DNA from: Dehalococcoidales bacterium
GTDB lineage: Bacteria; Chloroflexota; Dehalococcoidia; Dehalococcoidales; UBA3254
Assembly: GCA_028718465.1 (NCBI GenBank)
Contig: JAQULX010000037.1
Span: 1-12,911, forward strand
Direction of reading: 5' to 3'
Length of the DNA: 12,911 nucleotides
The position numbers and the translations under genes are program-made. Positions 6,544 through 12,911 of the stretch are shown here, one piece after another (within the stretch, counting starts at the first letter, position 1; the number at the start of each line of letters is the position of its first letter). The notes below the pieces were generated by a model. It saw only the letters and a list, made by a program, of their open reading frames with translations. It had not been told where the DNA came from and ran no database searches.

Positions 6544-8010
6544 TTACCTGCGGACCATCTCCTGAAGCTTCTCTACGATCAGGACCATCCCCTCGGTATC
6601 CAGCCCGCAGTATTTCTCAAGGTCAGCGCGTACCTGCCTCTGCTCGGCTTCCGGGACATCTCCGTAGGTGATGGTCATGAAAGCCCGGCTGGCTGCCTCC
6701 CCGTCAGCAATGGACATTTCTTTATAGCTCTTGCCTGTCAGGGCCGGCAGCACGCGCTTAATGGAAGCGCTGCCCATCTGTGCCGGATTATAGTAGTGAA
6801 AGCTTTGAAATGGTTTCCAGAGGTCTACCATCCGCTCGCAGGTCTGTTCTACCCACTCTGTGTAATCGGGAAAGCTCTTTGCCAGATCGCGCTGCACATC
6901 TCGTTCGGATACCTGGTTGTAGATCACGATGCTCCCGGTGGGCTGGACTTCGCTTTGCAGGTGATCCAAAAAACGAGGCCGCGGATCACTCTTTCCCTCG
7001 GCCAGGAATGAAATATGCTCTACCGGCTTATTTCCATCCCTGACATGCATAGAAAACTGGAAGGGTATCTTTTGAAATGGCCGGGTGCCGTCGAAAAGAG
7101 GCAAAGCCGGGTTGATGGTCTCGAAATCGAGATAGTGCAGAGGCTGTCGAAGCGTGCTTAAAAAACGCTTGATCTGTTCCCGATCGGTATGCGGCTTCCC
7201 GCTGATATCGCACTGTTTCTGGATGTTTTGTGTTTGGCTGAGCTTGTAGGTTTCCGGGATATCCCGGATATTCAGGATTCCCTTGTCAAAAAGGTCAAAG
7301 CATTTTTTCCCGCCCCTGTACAGACAGAAAATATTGTTTTCCGGCAGGGCTTCCCGGCAAGCTGTAACCGGGCAGCCATAAGGGCTGTTGCAGTGTTCCC
7401 CTACCGGGATATCCGGGCATCGAGGAGAAGCGATAATCTTCTGCATTTCAGCGATGCGGTTGTTAATGCCCTCGCCGGCGGATTTGACCTTATCAGTGAT
7501 ATCCTCGATGGTGAACAGGTGGAATGGATCAAGTTCCCCGTCTTTTACATACTGGTTGTTGATGTGGGCCAGGAAGCACCTCACTATCAATAATCCCTGT
7601 CTCTCACAGCATATCTTTTGAAAAGCCATATCGTCTATGTGCTCGTTCTTCACGCTGGTTGTGCTTTTTACCTCGATAATGTCCCAACCGTGCCCCGTTG
7701 ACGGGTTCAAGATATCCAGCCTTGCATAAAGGCCTCCTGCCATAAAGCCCGGCTCGAATAACGGTTTTCTTTCCTCCAGGAGCTGCTTCGTGCGGTAGAT
7801 ATTTCCCATGAAATCATCAAAAGGGACATTAATTCCCTCCGGGAACAGTTTTTTAGCCAGTTCTCCTACCAGGTGGCCCTGGTCAAAAACATATTGAGTC
7901 GAAGCATCCGGTCCCGGTATTTTTTCCGGATCATTCAATAACAGCCACAGGTATCGGAGGCATTGCAGACCGGCCATGTATCTGGACTTGGTGAGGAGCT
8001 TTGAAGCCAT
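6544..8010 (-). CDS. DUF2779 protein: RecB/Cas4-like Fe-S nuclease plus DEDD exonuclease
   Basis: This 488-residue protein has two predicted nuclease parts (numbers from ATG 8010). The N-terminal part resembles Cas4/RecB nucleases (TM0106-like): LTKSRYMAGLQCLRYLW with Cys17, then the PD-(D/E)xK core with Asp99 (ARLDIL) and IIEVKSTTSVK (Glu113, Lys115), and later cysteines at about 207, 213 and 218 that with Cys17 could hold a 4Fe-4S cluster. The C-terminal DUF2779 part looks like a DEDD exonuclease: YLDFET (Asp295, Glu297), IVIYNQVSERD (Asp371), MVDLW (Asp396) and YCGLDT (Asp471). I chose ATG 8010 because AAGGAG lies five bases upstream; an in-frame GTG at 8016 overlaps that site. Likely role: DNA or RNA end processing or repair. 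No CRISPR array or cas gene is nearby. Confidence 0.88.
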   Translation of the reverse strand: MASKLLTKSRYMAGLQCLRYLWLLLNDPEKIPGPDASTQYVFDQGHLVGELAKKLFPEGINVPFDDFMGNIYRTKQLLEERKPLFEPGFMAGGLYARLDILNPSTGHGWDIIEVKSTTSVKNEHIDDMAFQKICCERQGLLIVRCFLAHINNQYVKDGELDPFHLFTIEDITDKVKSAGEGINNRIAEMQKIIASPRCPDIPVGEHCNSPYGCPVTACREALPENNIFCLYRGGKKCFDLFDKGILNIRDIPETYKLSQTQNIQKQCDISGKPHTDREQIKRFLSTLRQPLHYLDFETINPALPLFDGTRPFQKIPFQFSMHVRDGNKPVEHISFLAEGKSDPRPRFLDHLQSEVQPTGSIVIYNQVSERDVQRDLAKSFPDYTEWVEQTCERMVDLWKPFQSFHYYNPAQMGSASIKRVLPALTGKSYKEMSIADGEAASRAFMTITYGDVPEAEQRQVRADLEKYCGLDTEGMVLIVEKLQEMVRR

Positions 8011-8212
8011 ACCCACTCCTTAAACTGGTTTTTACCGTTAAGCTTAAGGATAAGATAGGCCTTTTGGCATCCTATGTCAATACAGGTACCGGGATCTGCC
8101 TGTTTCATATTTATACTTTATTTGATAAGATTACGATTATGAAGGCTGGTTGCGGGAGATATGGCGTTTTTAACCGGCAAAATCAGATACAGGTAGACTA
8201 AGAGGAGTATCT

Positions 8213-8701
8213 ATGGAGAGGATTCCAATTGAAACGGTAGTTAAAGTCATCAACAGGATGGATTCAATGGATGAGAAAAAGATATTGAAATTTGCCGAAC
8301 GCGTACTAAAGGAGCAGCCAGACCTGGTCGCTTTTTTAATGGCGATAGATGACGATATTCTGAATCAGGATGAGCGAGAGCAATTATATTACCTGGGCAC
8401 ATCGATATGGGCGATTATGTCTGAAGGTAAATTACGCCTGCCTCGGATCACAAATGAACTGCTGGCTAAAGCTGATGAGGCTAACCTGAATTGGTTGGAG
8501 AGTGCAGGCCGGAAAAAGTCCGTGTCAATGGAAAAGCTGGTTGAAAGGATGCTCATGGATTATCCTCAGCCGGTATTGTTGGGATTTGCGGTAATGGTAC
8601 TGGCTGGAGAAAATGATGAGGAGTGTAATATCCGGGATGAATCCCGGAGCGTTATCTTGCTGGACGTGAAAACCGTCATCGACTGCTTCGATCAAATCTG
8701 A
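8213..8701 (+). CDS. Hypothetical all-helical protein
   Basis: The 162-residue protein starts at an ATG preceded by AGAGGAG at good spacing. It has no signal peptide, membrane segment or cysteine cluster and is predicted mostly helical and acidic. Segments that look conserved-like are IPIETVVKVINRMDSMDEKK, LVAFLMAIDDDILNQDEREQ followed by LYYLGTSIWAIMSEG, and the C-terminal ILLDVKTVIDCFDQI. I recall similar uncharacterised proteins in anaerobic bacteria, but no named domain. It is divergent from the nuclease gene (about 200 bases between) and convergent with the kinase fusion gene. Function unknown. Confidence 0.7.
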   Translation: MERIPIETVVKVINRMDSMDEKKILKFAERVLKEQPDLVAFLMAIDDDILNQDEREQLYYLGTSIWAIMSEGKLRLPRITNELLAKADEANLNWLESAGRKKSVSMEKLVERMLMDYPQPVLLGFAVMVLAGENDEECNIRDESRSVILLDVKTVIDCFDQI

Positions 8702-8709
8702 GTTGGTTT

Positions 8710-8758
8710 TAGAGAGGCCATATCTCTTACAGGTGGGATCATTTCGGATGATCTACCC
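8710..8758. terminator. Hairpins between convergent genes
   Basis: Two stems fill the gap between the convergent stops. The first pairs AGAGA with TCTCT around GGCCATA and has TTTT on one side (AAAA reading the other way). The second pairs GATCAT with ATGATC around TTCGG, with flanking G and C runs (GGTGGG/CTACCC) able to extend it with a bulge. Neither has a clean T tract, so this is a likely but unproven bidirectional terminator. Confidence 0.4.
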
Positions 8759-10318
8759 GCCAAAAATCTTCTCGATGATATGGCTGATCTGGTCGAATAG
8801 CGGACGGGCGCTGTCGACGACATAATGCCGTCCGGTCTCTTCTCCGGCGACCGGTTCGAACTTTTGCTTTTGCGGTCCGTATATCTCCCAGCGTCCGTCC
8901 GATACGGATGAGCCTTTTTTCAACCGTCCCTCCAGACGCTGCCGGGTATTTTCTTCGTCAAGCACGCATTCCAGGATTACAAAGTCCGCACCGGTCTCTG
9001 TCGTCAGTTGCCGGGCCTGGCGGCGGTCTTCTGCCTTGAGGAATGTGGCATCCAGGATTACCGAATCACCCTGTTTCAGGATGTCTCTGGCCCCGGAGAA
9101 AAGCCTGTCGTATGTCCGGCGTGAAAAATCAGCCGAATAAATCCCGGACTCCATGCCTTCAAAGTGGCGTTCGGTGGGAGGAACACCTGCCAGTTGTTTG
9201 CGGACGATATCTGACGATATGACCGTCAGTCCCAGCCTCCGGGCAATAGCTTGCGTAAGGGTTGACTTGCCGGAACCAACCAGTCCCACCGTGATGAACA
9301 GCAGGGGACGGGAGCGTGAATAGGATTCAGCCAGCTCAAAATAGCTGCGGGCGGACTCTAGAGTCAGTTTTCGTTCTTCATCCGGAATATAAGGGTCGTC
9401 CAGTTTGAAACAGCCAACCTTTCCCCGTACATAAGCCCGGTAACATTTATAAAATTTGAGCAACTCCCGGATTTGCCGGTCTCCGCTTATTTCCATATAA
9501 GATGTGGTGAAGCTCCGCGCCAGGTCTGCTCTCGCGAAATGGTCCAGGTCCATAGCCAGGAAAGCGATCTCGGAAGCGACATCGCAGTAGCGGAACCGGT
9601 CGTTGAACTCGATGCAGTCATAGATGCAGATGCCGTCCTGAAAACAGATATGCTGGGCATGCAGATCGCCATGACAGTCTCGCACTTTACCGGATCCGGC
9701 GCGATCGTTAAAAACATCCGCTTTGTCCTGCAGCAGTTCATCGGTATATTTTTTAATCCTTCGGTGCTGCCCGGCCGTGATGGTGCGGCTGATATACTTC
9801 TCAGTCTGGGTGAAATTTTCATCCGTATTGACTTTGACTGCTTTGGTTTTTCCAAAAACGCCTATATCCGGACCGGTGGCTGCCCGGGAGTGGAATTCCA
9901 CCAGCTTTTGGGCTACCTGCCGGGCCATTTCCGGAGAAACCTGGTTGCGTTCCAACAGGACATTCATCATCCGGTCCTGCGGCAAATACAGCATCTTGAC
10001 GGCATAGTCTATCACTTCCCCTTCACCGGACAGGTTGATGCCATGCGGGCTGCGGCTGATCGGGATCACGTCCAGATAGGCTTCCGGGCAAAGCCGTCGG
10101 TTAAGCTCCAGCTCCTGTTTACAGAAAAAAAGTCTTTTCTCCAGCGTGGTGTAGTCCAGATAACCCAGGTCAACCGCCTTCTTGACCTTGTATACATATC
10201 GGCCGGTCAGAAAGATGAATGACATCTGTGTTTGCATTAACTCGATTTTCTGCGTCTTGTCCGGATATATCCCCGGATCAAGCAGGGCTGCCGCTATTTC
10301 CGGCAATTCACTGGTCAT
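8753..10318 (-). CDS. Phosphotransferase (APH-like)/P-loop kinase fusion
   Basis: The 521-residue protein joins two halves. Residues 1-320 resemble an aminoglycoside-phosphotransferase/choline-kinase fold: YVYKVKKAVDLG (about 41-52, nucleotide Lys), the catalytic loop CHGDLHAQH (215-223) and the metal-binding IYDCIEFND (232-240) with RFRYCDVASEIAFLAMDLD. Residues 338-521 are a gluconate-kinase/zeta-toxin-like P-loop domain: Walker A GLVGSGKST (345-353), then ISSDIVRKQL, and a base-binding/arginine-rich segment later. In the catalytic loop the usual Asn of HGDLHxxN is His223. This fusion (COG2187 plus COG0645) is widespread, and its substrate is unknown; it is not evidence of antibiotic resistance. 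A GAAGG sequence precedes the ATG. It follows the NTPase gene by 16 bases and is probably in its operon. Confidence 0.9.
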   Translation of the reverse strand: MTSELPEIAAALLDPGIYPDKTQKIELMQTQMSFIFLTGRYVYKVKKAVDLGYLDYTTLEKRLFFCKQELELNRRLCPEAYLDVIPISRSPHGINLSGEGEVIDYAVKMLYLPQDRMMNVLLERNQVSPEMARQVAQKLVEFHSRAATGPDIGVFGKTKAVKVNTDENFTQTEKYISRTITAGQHRRIKKYTDELLQDKADVFNDRAGSGKVRDCHGDLHAQHICFQDGICIYDCIEFNDRFRYCDVASEIAFLAMDLDHFARADLARSFTTSYMEISGDRQIRELLKFYKCYRAYVRGKVGCFKLDDPYIPDEERKLTLESARSYFELAESYSRSRPLLFITVGLVGSGKSTLTQAIARRLGLTVISSDIVRKQLAGVPPTERHFEGMESGIYSADFSRRTYDRLFSGARDILKQGDSVILDATFLKAEDRRQARQLTTETGADFVILECVLDEENTRQRLEGRLKKGSSVSDGRWEIYGPQKQKFEPVAGEETGRHYVVDSARPLFDQISHIIEKIFGG

Positions 10319-10334
10319 ATACCTTCAGTCTCCT

Positions 10335-10860
10335 TCAACCCTTTATCCATACCATTATTTTATCCCTGACTTCCTGGCGGTTGTTCCGGTTAAGGGTTAT
10401 TATCTGCACCTGCGGCTTCTTCTTGATCATATCCGCCCAGGGGTCGGACTTCAGCATGATCGTCCCCAGAGATTTTTTGCCGATTTCTATAATTTCCAGG
10501 ACGGTTGTTTTAAATTTTTTGGATAGGAGTTCCATTTTACCGATCTCATCGATAACTATGATATCAGCCTCTTCAGCGGCTCGCTGCAGAGCGGTCACTC
10601 CCACTCTCTCCAGCCCCTCAATATCCACTCCGTATTTGCTGACCCTGTGCGGGCTTCTGGTGCTGACATGAGCCAGACCGGCAGTCTGGCCGCCCAGAGT
10701 GACAATGCGGAAACCCTGGCGGACTCCCCCGGCGCGGACCTCCTCGGTATAAAAACCGCCGGCCCTGCCCCCCCATTTCTGCCGTTATCTCTTTGATGAG
10801 GCTGGTCTTGCCGGTTCCGGGCATCCCGGTCAAGAGGTAAACCGATTTCACTGGAATCAC
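10335..10860 (-). pseudogene. THEP1-type nucleoside-triphosphatase, frameshifted
   Basis: Two frames together give a complete THEP1 NTPase (PF03266) of about 174 residues. The 5' frame starts at GTG 10860 and reads SVYLLTGMPGTGKTSLIKEI (Walker A, residues 12-19), then reaches a G7 run (C7 on the plus strand, 10768-10774). If one G is removed, the next frame continues as GGFYTEEVRAGGVRQGFRIV, then AHVSTRSPHRVSKYGVDIE, the usual family sequence, and runs on to the Walker B block IIVIDEIGKMELLSKKF and the stop at 10335. As given, the first frame ends early after about 80 residues with an unrelated tail. The cause may be a homopolymer sequencing error, a recent mutation, or slippage. The gene lies between the 34-residue basic ORF and the kinase fusion on the same strand. 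A second GTG at 10851 is an alternative start; no clear ribosome binding site is seen for either. Confidence 0.88.
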
Positions 10861-10881
10861 GGATCTGTCAGCTATCCGGCT

Positions 10882-10986
10882 TTATTTTGATTTCACGGGA
10901 GCAGACTCGGCTTCTGCTCTCCTGGCTTTGGCTTTGCGGGATTTGATCCGGTGTTTGCGGACTATTTCTCTTTGTGAATATTTCAT
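10882..10986 (-). CDS. 34-residue very basic protein (small ORF)
   Basis: An ATG at 10986 is preceded by AAGGAG with six bases of spacing, an excellent ribosome binding site, and opens a 34-codon frame ending with TAA. The product begins MKYSQREIVRKHRIKSRKAK and continues ARRAEAESAPVKSK, with about 13 Lys/Arg and one His against four Glu. It has no hydrophobic segment or cysteine, and is probably a helical, RNA- or ribosome-associating peptide; that is inference from charge only. It lies 21 bases before the NTPase start on the same strand, so the two are probably co-transcribed. I do not recognise the family; the size and charge resemble small ribosomal proteins, but no known signature is present. 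Confidence 0.65.
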   Translation of the reverse strand: MKYSQREIVRKHRIKSRKAKARRAEAESAPVKSK

Positions 10987-11062
10987 AAATACTCCTTATA
11001 TTAGTGGCATTTGCGCTTAACGCCCCCAGGCAATAGAACGACTATCCTTAATATACCCTAAT

Positions 11063-11290
11063 TCACGTTATCTTACCAGATTGGTCTTTTTCGATTACCA
11101 TGCGAGCGAACCTGGAGAACGACCGGTCATAAGTTTTTTCAATATCTGACGGAAAAGCGCAGGCCGGTAATTCCTCCATTCTCAAATGGTAGGCAATGCA
11201 TTCGCAGCATTGCCCTTTTCGCGGACAGGGATCATAAGTGCAGTTACACCTCTTTTGATTCTGCTTTATATGACATTCCATATTCGACAT
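11063..11290 (-). CDS. DUF6485 Cys-rich protein
   Basis: This 75-residue protein has eight cysteines (6, 15, 17, 22, 28, 29, 31 and 44) and matches the DUF6485 pattern CNCTYDPCPRKGQCCECIAYH, followed by ELPACAFP and a TYDRSFSRFA segment. The clustered cysteines imply zinc or Fe-S binding; the function of the family is unknown and the protein is cytoplasmic. AAGGAG lies six bases before the first ATG and sets the start. It is divergent from the YbaN-like gene and precedes the 34-residue ORF by 76 bases on the same strand. Confidence 0.88.
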   Translation of the reverse strand: MSNMECHIKQNQKRCNCTYDPCPRKGQCCECIAYHLRMEELPACAFPSDIEKTYDRSFSRFARMVIEKDQSGKIT

Positions 11291-11387
11291 TTGACGCTCC
11301 TTATTATTCAGACAATGACCTCATTCAAGCCATCAACAATTTGCTGACAAAACGTTTATCCGGTTTAATGGCGTTTTTTCTTTATCC

Positions 11388-11393
11388 ATTATA
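11388..11393 (-). promoter_or_regulatory. Possible -10 element for the DUF6485 gene
   Basis: Read on the minus strand this is TATAAT in an A-rich setting (AAAAGATATAATGG). It would give a leader of about 90 bases to the ATG at 11290. The matching -35 region is poor (GATAAA at 17 bases), so the call rests on the hexamer alone. Confidence 0.3.
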
Positions 11394-11501
11394 TCTTTTC
11401 GGTATTGCATTTTATCATAATGGTAAAAGTTAGACGACATAAGAGAAGAAAAGAAAATGAGGATCAACCAATCTGATTATAATTATAGGTCTTGATTAGG
11501 C

Positions 11502-11507
11502 TATAAT
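11502..11507 (+). promoter_or_regulatory. TATAAT -10 element giving a leaderless transcript
   Basis: A perfect TATAAT ends six bases before the ATG of the YbaN-like gene at 11514. RNA polymerase normally starts six to eight bases after this hexamer, so transcription would begin at or within a base of the A of the ATG. There is no Shine-Dalgarno sequence upstream of that ATG, which agrees with leaderless translation. A second TATAAT lies at 11478-11483. The -35 region is weak for both. Confidence 0.5.
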
Positions 11508-11513
11508 ATTCTT

Positions 11514-11942
11514 ATGCCCGGTTTAACGAGTCGATTGAAAAGACAGTTCTTCATTATAGCCGGCACTATTTTCCTGGCTCTCGGGATTATCGGCATTTTC
11601 CTGCCGGTGCTGCCGACTACTCCCTTTCTGCTTTTAACCGGGATTTGTTACATGCGGGGTTCGCAGCGGCTTTATGGCGCCCTTCTCAGCAACCGTATCT
11701 TCGGAAGCTATATTAAAAATTATCTTGAAGGCCGGGGTATGTCCTGGAAGTCGAAGATATTGACGCTCATCCTGTTATGGATTGCCATAGTCTGCTCTGC
11801 TGTTTTTGTCACGGACAGCCTTGTAGTCAGGGCTATCCTGGCGGCCGTGTTGGCGGGGGTTACGATTCACATTGTTTTGATCAGGCCTTCCAAAAAACGG
11901 TCTTCCTTTACTGCTGTTCCGTGTAAAGAAGACCGGCCTTAA
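11514..11942 (+). CDS. DUF454 (YbaN-like) inner-membrane protein
   Basis: The 142-residue protein matches DUF454/YbaN: a first membrane hairpin at about 12-46 containing the signature FLPVLPTTPFLLLTGICYMR, a cytoplasmic loop with SQRLYGALLSNRIFGSYIKN and RGMSWKSKI, two more membrane helices at about 80-100 and 103-123, and a basic tail. The function of the family is not established. The ATG is the only plausible start; it has no ribosome binding site but is placed exactly where a leaderless message from TATAAT 11502-11507 would begin. It is convergent with the cyclophilin-like gene, with 26 bases between the stops. Confidence 0.9.
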   Translation: MPGLTSRLKRQFFIIAGTIFLALGIIGIFLPVLPTTPFLLLTGICYMRGSQRLYGALLSNRIFGSYIKNYLEGRGMSWKSKILTLILLWIAIVCSAVFVTDSLVVRAILAAVLAGVTIHIVLIRPSKKRSSFTAVPCKEDRP

Positions 11943-11968
11943 CCCGGAAAAATTGAGATAAAGTCAGG

Positions 11969-12358
11969 CTATTCGTTCTCCGTTTTATCATGCCGGGTGA
12001 TCTTAACGGGCGCTCCCGGTTTTACAGATCTGAATATCATGGCGTCACCGATAATCCTGCCGAATACCGTGACTGCGCTGACAGGGCGAATCTCATCCTT
12101 CTGGCTTATCGGGGTCGGCCCGAAGAAAATACAAAAGGCGTTTCCTTGAGGCCAGTAGCCCAGATCTCCAATTTTGACATTGATTTTCCCATCTTCCAGT
12201 TCGCTGTAGACCGGAATCGGAAAATAGATTTCTTCACCCCAGAGTTCGGCCTCTGCTTTGAACGGTAAAGCTTCCCAGATGACCTGAGCTACCCGGGTGT
12301 TATTCAACTCGGCTATGGCTTCAACCTGACCGACCCCTATGTGGATTACGTGCGTCAT
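11969..12358 (-). CDS. Cyclophilin-like (TM1367 family) protein
   Basis: The 129-residue protein fits the TM1367-type cyclophilin-like beta-barrel family: an N-terminal strand, LNNTRVAQVIWEALPF, EEIYFPIPV (42-50), IGDLGYWPQGNAFCIFFGPT (63-82), PISQKDEIRPVSAVTVFGRI with the following GD. Length is complete. The peptidyl-prolyl isomerase active-site residues of true cyclophilins are not evident, and family function is unknown. I chose ATG 12358 since AAGGG lies six bases upstream; an in-frame TTG at 12373 has no better signal. It is convergent with the YbaN-like gene. Confidence 0.85.
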   Translation of the reverse strand: MTHVIHIGVGQVEAIAELNNTRVAQVIWEALPFKAEAELWGEEIYFPIPVYSELEDGKINVKIGDLGYWPQGNAFCIFFGPTPISQKDEIRPVSAVTVFGRIIGDAMIFRSVKPGAPVKITRHDKTENE

Positions 12359-12911
12359 TGTCTGCCCTTGCAAGTTGATATGCCTGTATATATTTTATTA
12401 TAGCAAGTTGTCTGGGTTATCAGTACCGCTTCCTGCTCTGGGATTCTTCGCATTTACTGTATTCCACCTTCAGCATGACATAATCGGCTGTCATTCTGAA
12501 AGAAGTCGAGGCCCGATAAAGAACCTTACAGGGAAGCAGGCTATAACATGACAGCGCTTCTTCTATGAACACAGCCTGACTTGCGTTCCACCGGTCAAAT
12601 TGGATACGATACAGGGAAGGATGGTCTCTCCCCTTTGGTTGCTTTCACCGGCAGGCTGGCTTCTTTGCTTTTACATTGTAGCCTGCCGTTGATGCCGGTC
12701 TATATCGCCAGCCGGTCTGGCCCGGAAATCGGTGGAGGAAATGCGCAGGAGTTGCCTGATAACAGGTGCTTTCCCAAACAAGGCAGCCATTGAGAAGCAA
12801 ATGGCCGGATTTGTGGAAAATTCAAAGGATTGAGGTCTGTCACCGGCTCTCTGCCGGCTGTAAACTACCGGATCAGGGTTTCATTTTGATCTCAATCAGG
12901 AGTAAAATTAG
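12359..12911. other. Non-coding stretch without a supported gene
   Basis: About 550 bases contain no frame with both a ribosome binding site and protein-like composition; the two longest open frames (12339-12551 and 12581-12793) lack start signals and domain-like content. It holds an imperfect inverted repeat (12441-12527), a short CCGGC/GCCGG hairpin near 12843-12857, and at the very end an AGGAG (12898-12902) that could be the ribosome binding site of a gene starting just beyond the window. Confidence 0.5.
12441..12527. repeat. Imperfect inverted repeat, TGTCATTCTGA type
   Basis: The core arms TTCAGCATGACA (12469-12480) and TGTCATTCTGAA (12489-12500) are complementary with one mismatch around an 8-base centre. 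Outside them, GGATTCTTCGC on the left and AAGAAGTCGAGG with AAAGAACCTT on the right look like worn copies of the outer arms of a dispersed palindromic repeat (TGTCATTCTGAGCGAAGCGAAGAATC-like) that I recall from many bacterial genomes, Dehalococcoidia among them. Only one copy is in the window, so it cannot be confirmed as repetitive here. It may also act as a hairpin on either strand. Confidence 0.45.

Noticed and set aside
6268..7011. 247-codon plus-strand open frame
   Set aside because: It lies across the universal stress and DUF2779 genes on the other strand, with low-complexity translation and no start signal.
6544..8010. CRISPR adaptation gene (cas4)
   Set aside because: The N-terminal domain is Cas4-like, but the protein carries a DUF2779 exonuclease half and there is no repeat array or other cas gene in the window.
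8001..8201. 66-codon open frame upstream of the helical protein gene
   Set aside because: It starts with TTG without a ribosome binding site, overlaps the start of the divergent nuclease gene, and has no recognisable content.
9473..10222. 249-codon plus-strand open frame
   Set aside because: It is antisense to the well-supported kinase fusion gene and resembles no protein family.
8753..10318. Aminoglycoside resistance gene
   Set aside because: The APH-like fold is shared by many kinases; the fusion to a P-loop kinase domain places it in an uncharacterised housekeeping-type family.
12581..12793. 70-codon open frame in the terminal stretch
   Set aside because: It has a TTG start, no ribosome binding site and composition unlike the neighbouring genes.

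Overview
The window reads as an ordinary chromosomal stretch of an anaerobic, monoderm-like bacterium with balanced base composition. Several families (LspA with a VTDFID..WPVFN-type C-terminus, DUF4342, YtxH pairs, DUF6485, TM1367-type cyclophilin-like protein, APH/P-loop kinase fusion, THEP1 NTPase, DUF2779 nuclease) are ones I associate with Dehalococcoidia (Chloroflexota) and with syntrophic Firmicutes or Deltaproteobacteria. I lean towards Dehalococcoidia, but this is inference from remembered family distributions and not a search result.

Layout. Bases 1-744 hold the end of a CoA-transferase subunit A gene overlapping a complete subunit B gene (acetoacetate/3-oxoacid type). Bases 953-1574 hold a one-cysteine IscA/HesB-like protein and a small zinc-ribbon protein, meeting a convergent lspA (signal peptidase II) with almost no gap. 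lspA is divergent from rmuC, and rmuC is followed closely by a DUF4342 protein. Bases 3678-4562 hold three small envelope proteins (a YtxG/DUF948-like membrane protein and two YtxH proteins), recalling the Bacillus ytxGH stress operon. An AI-2E/PerM family permease follows at 4790-5863 and converges on a universal stress protein.

The minus strand then carries a large two-domain nuclease (Cas4/RecB-like Fe-S nuclease plus DEDD exonuclease, DUF2779), divergent from an unrecognised helical protein at 8213. A minus-strand gene group follows, given here in transcription order: a Cys-rich DUF6485 protein, a previously untracked 34-residue basic protein, a THEP1-type NTPase broken by one extra base in a G7 run, and an aminoglycoside-phosphotransferase-like/P-loop kinase fusion. 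A YbaN-like membrane protein (apparently leaderless) and a convergent cyclophilin-like protein come next. The last ~550 bases contain no convincing gene but do contain an imperfect inverted repeat of the dispersed TGTCATTCTGA type.

No mobile element, CRISPR array, rRNA or tRNA was found. The genes look like housekeeping and stress/envelope functions rather than a single pathway. The most interesting points are the frameshifted NTPase, the 34-residue basic ORF, the leaderless promoter at 11502, the perfect palindrome touching the rmuC ribosome binding site, and the single-Cys IscA-like protein that resembles a Cys form of a known selenoprotein family.
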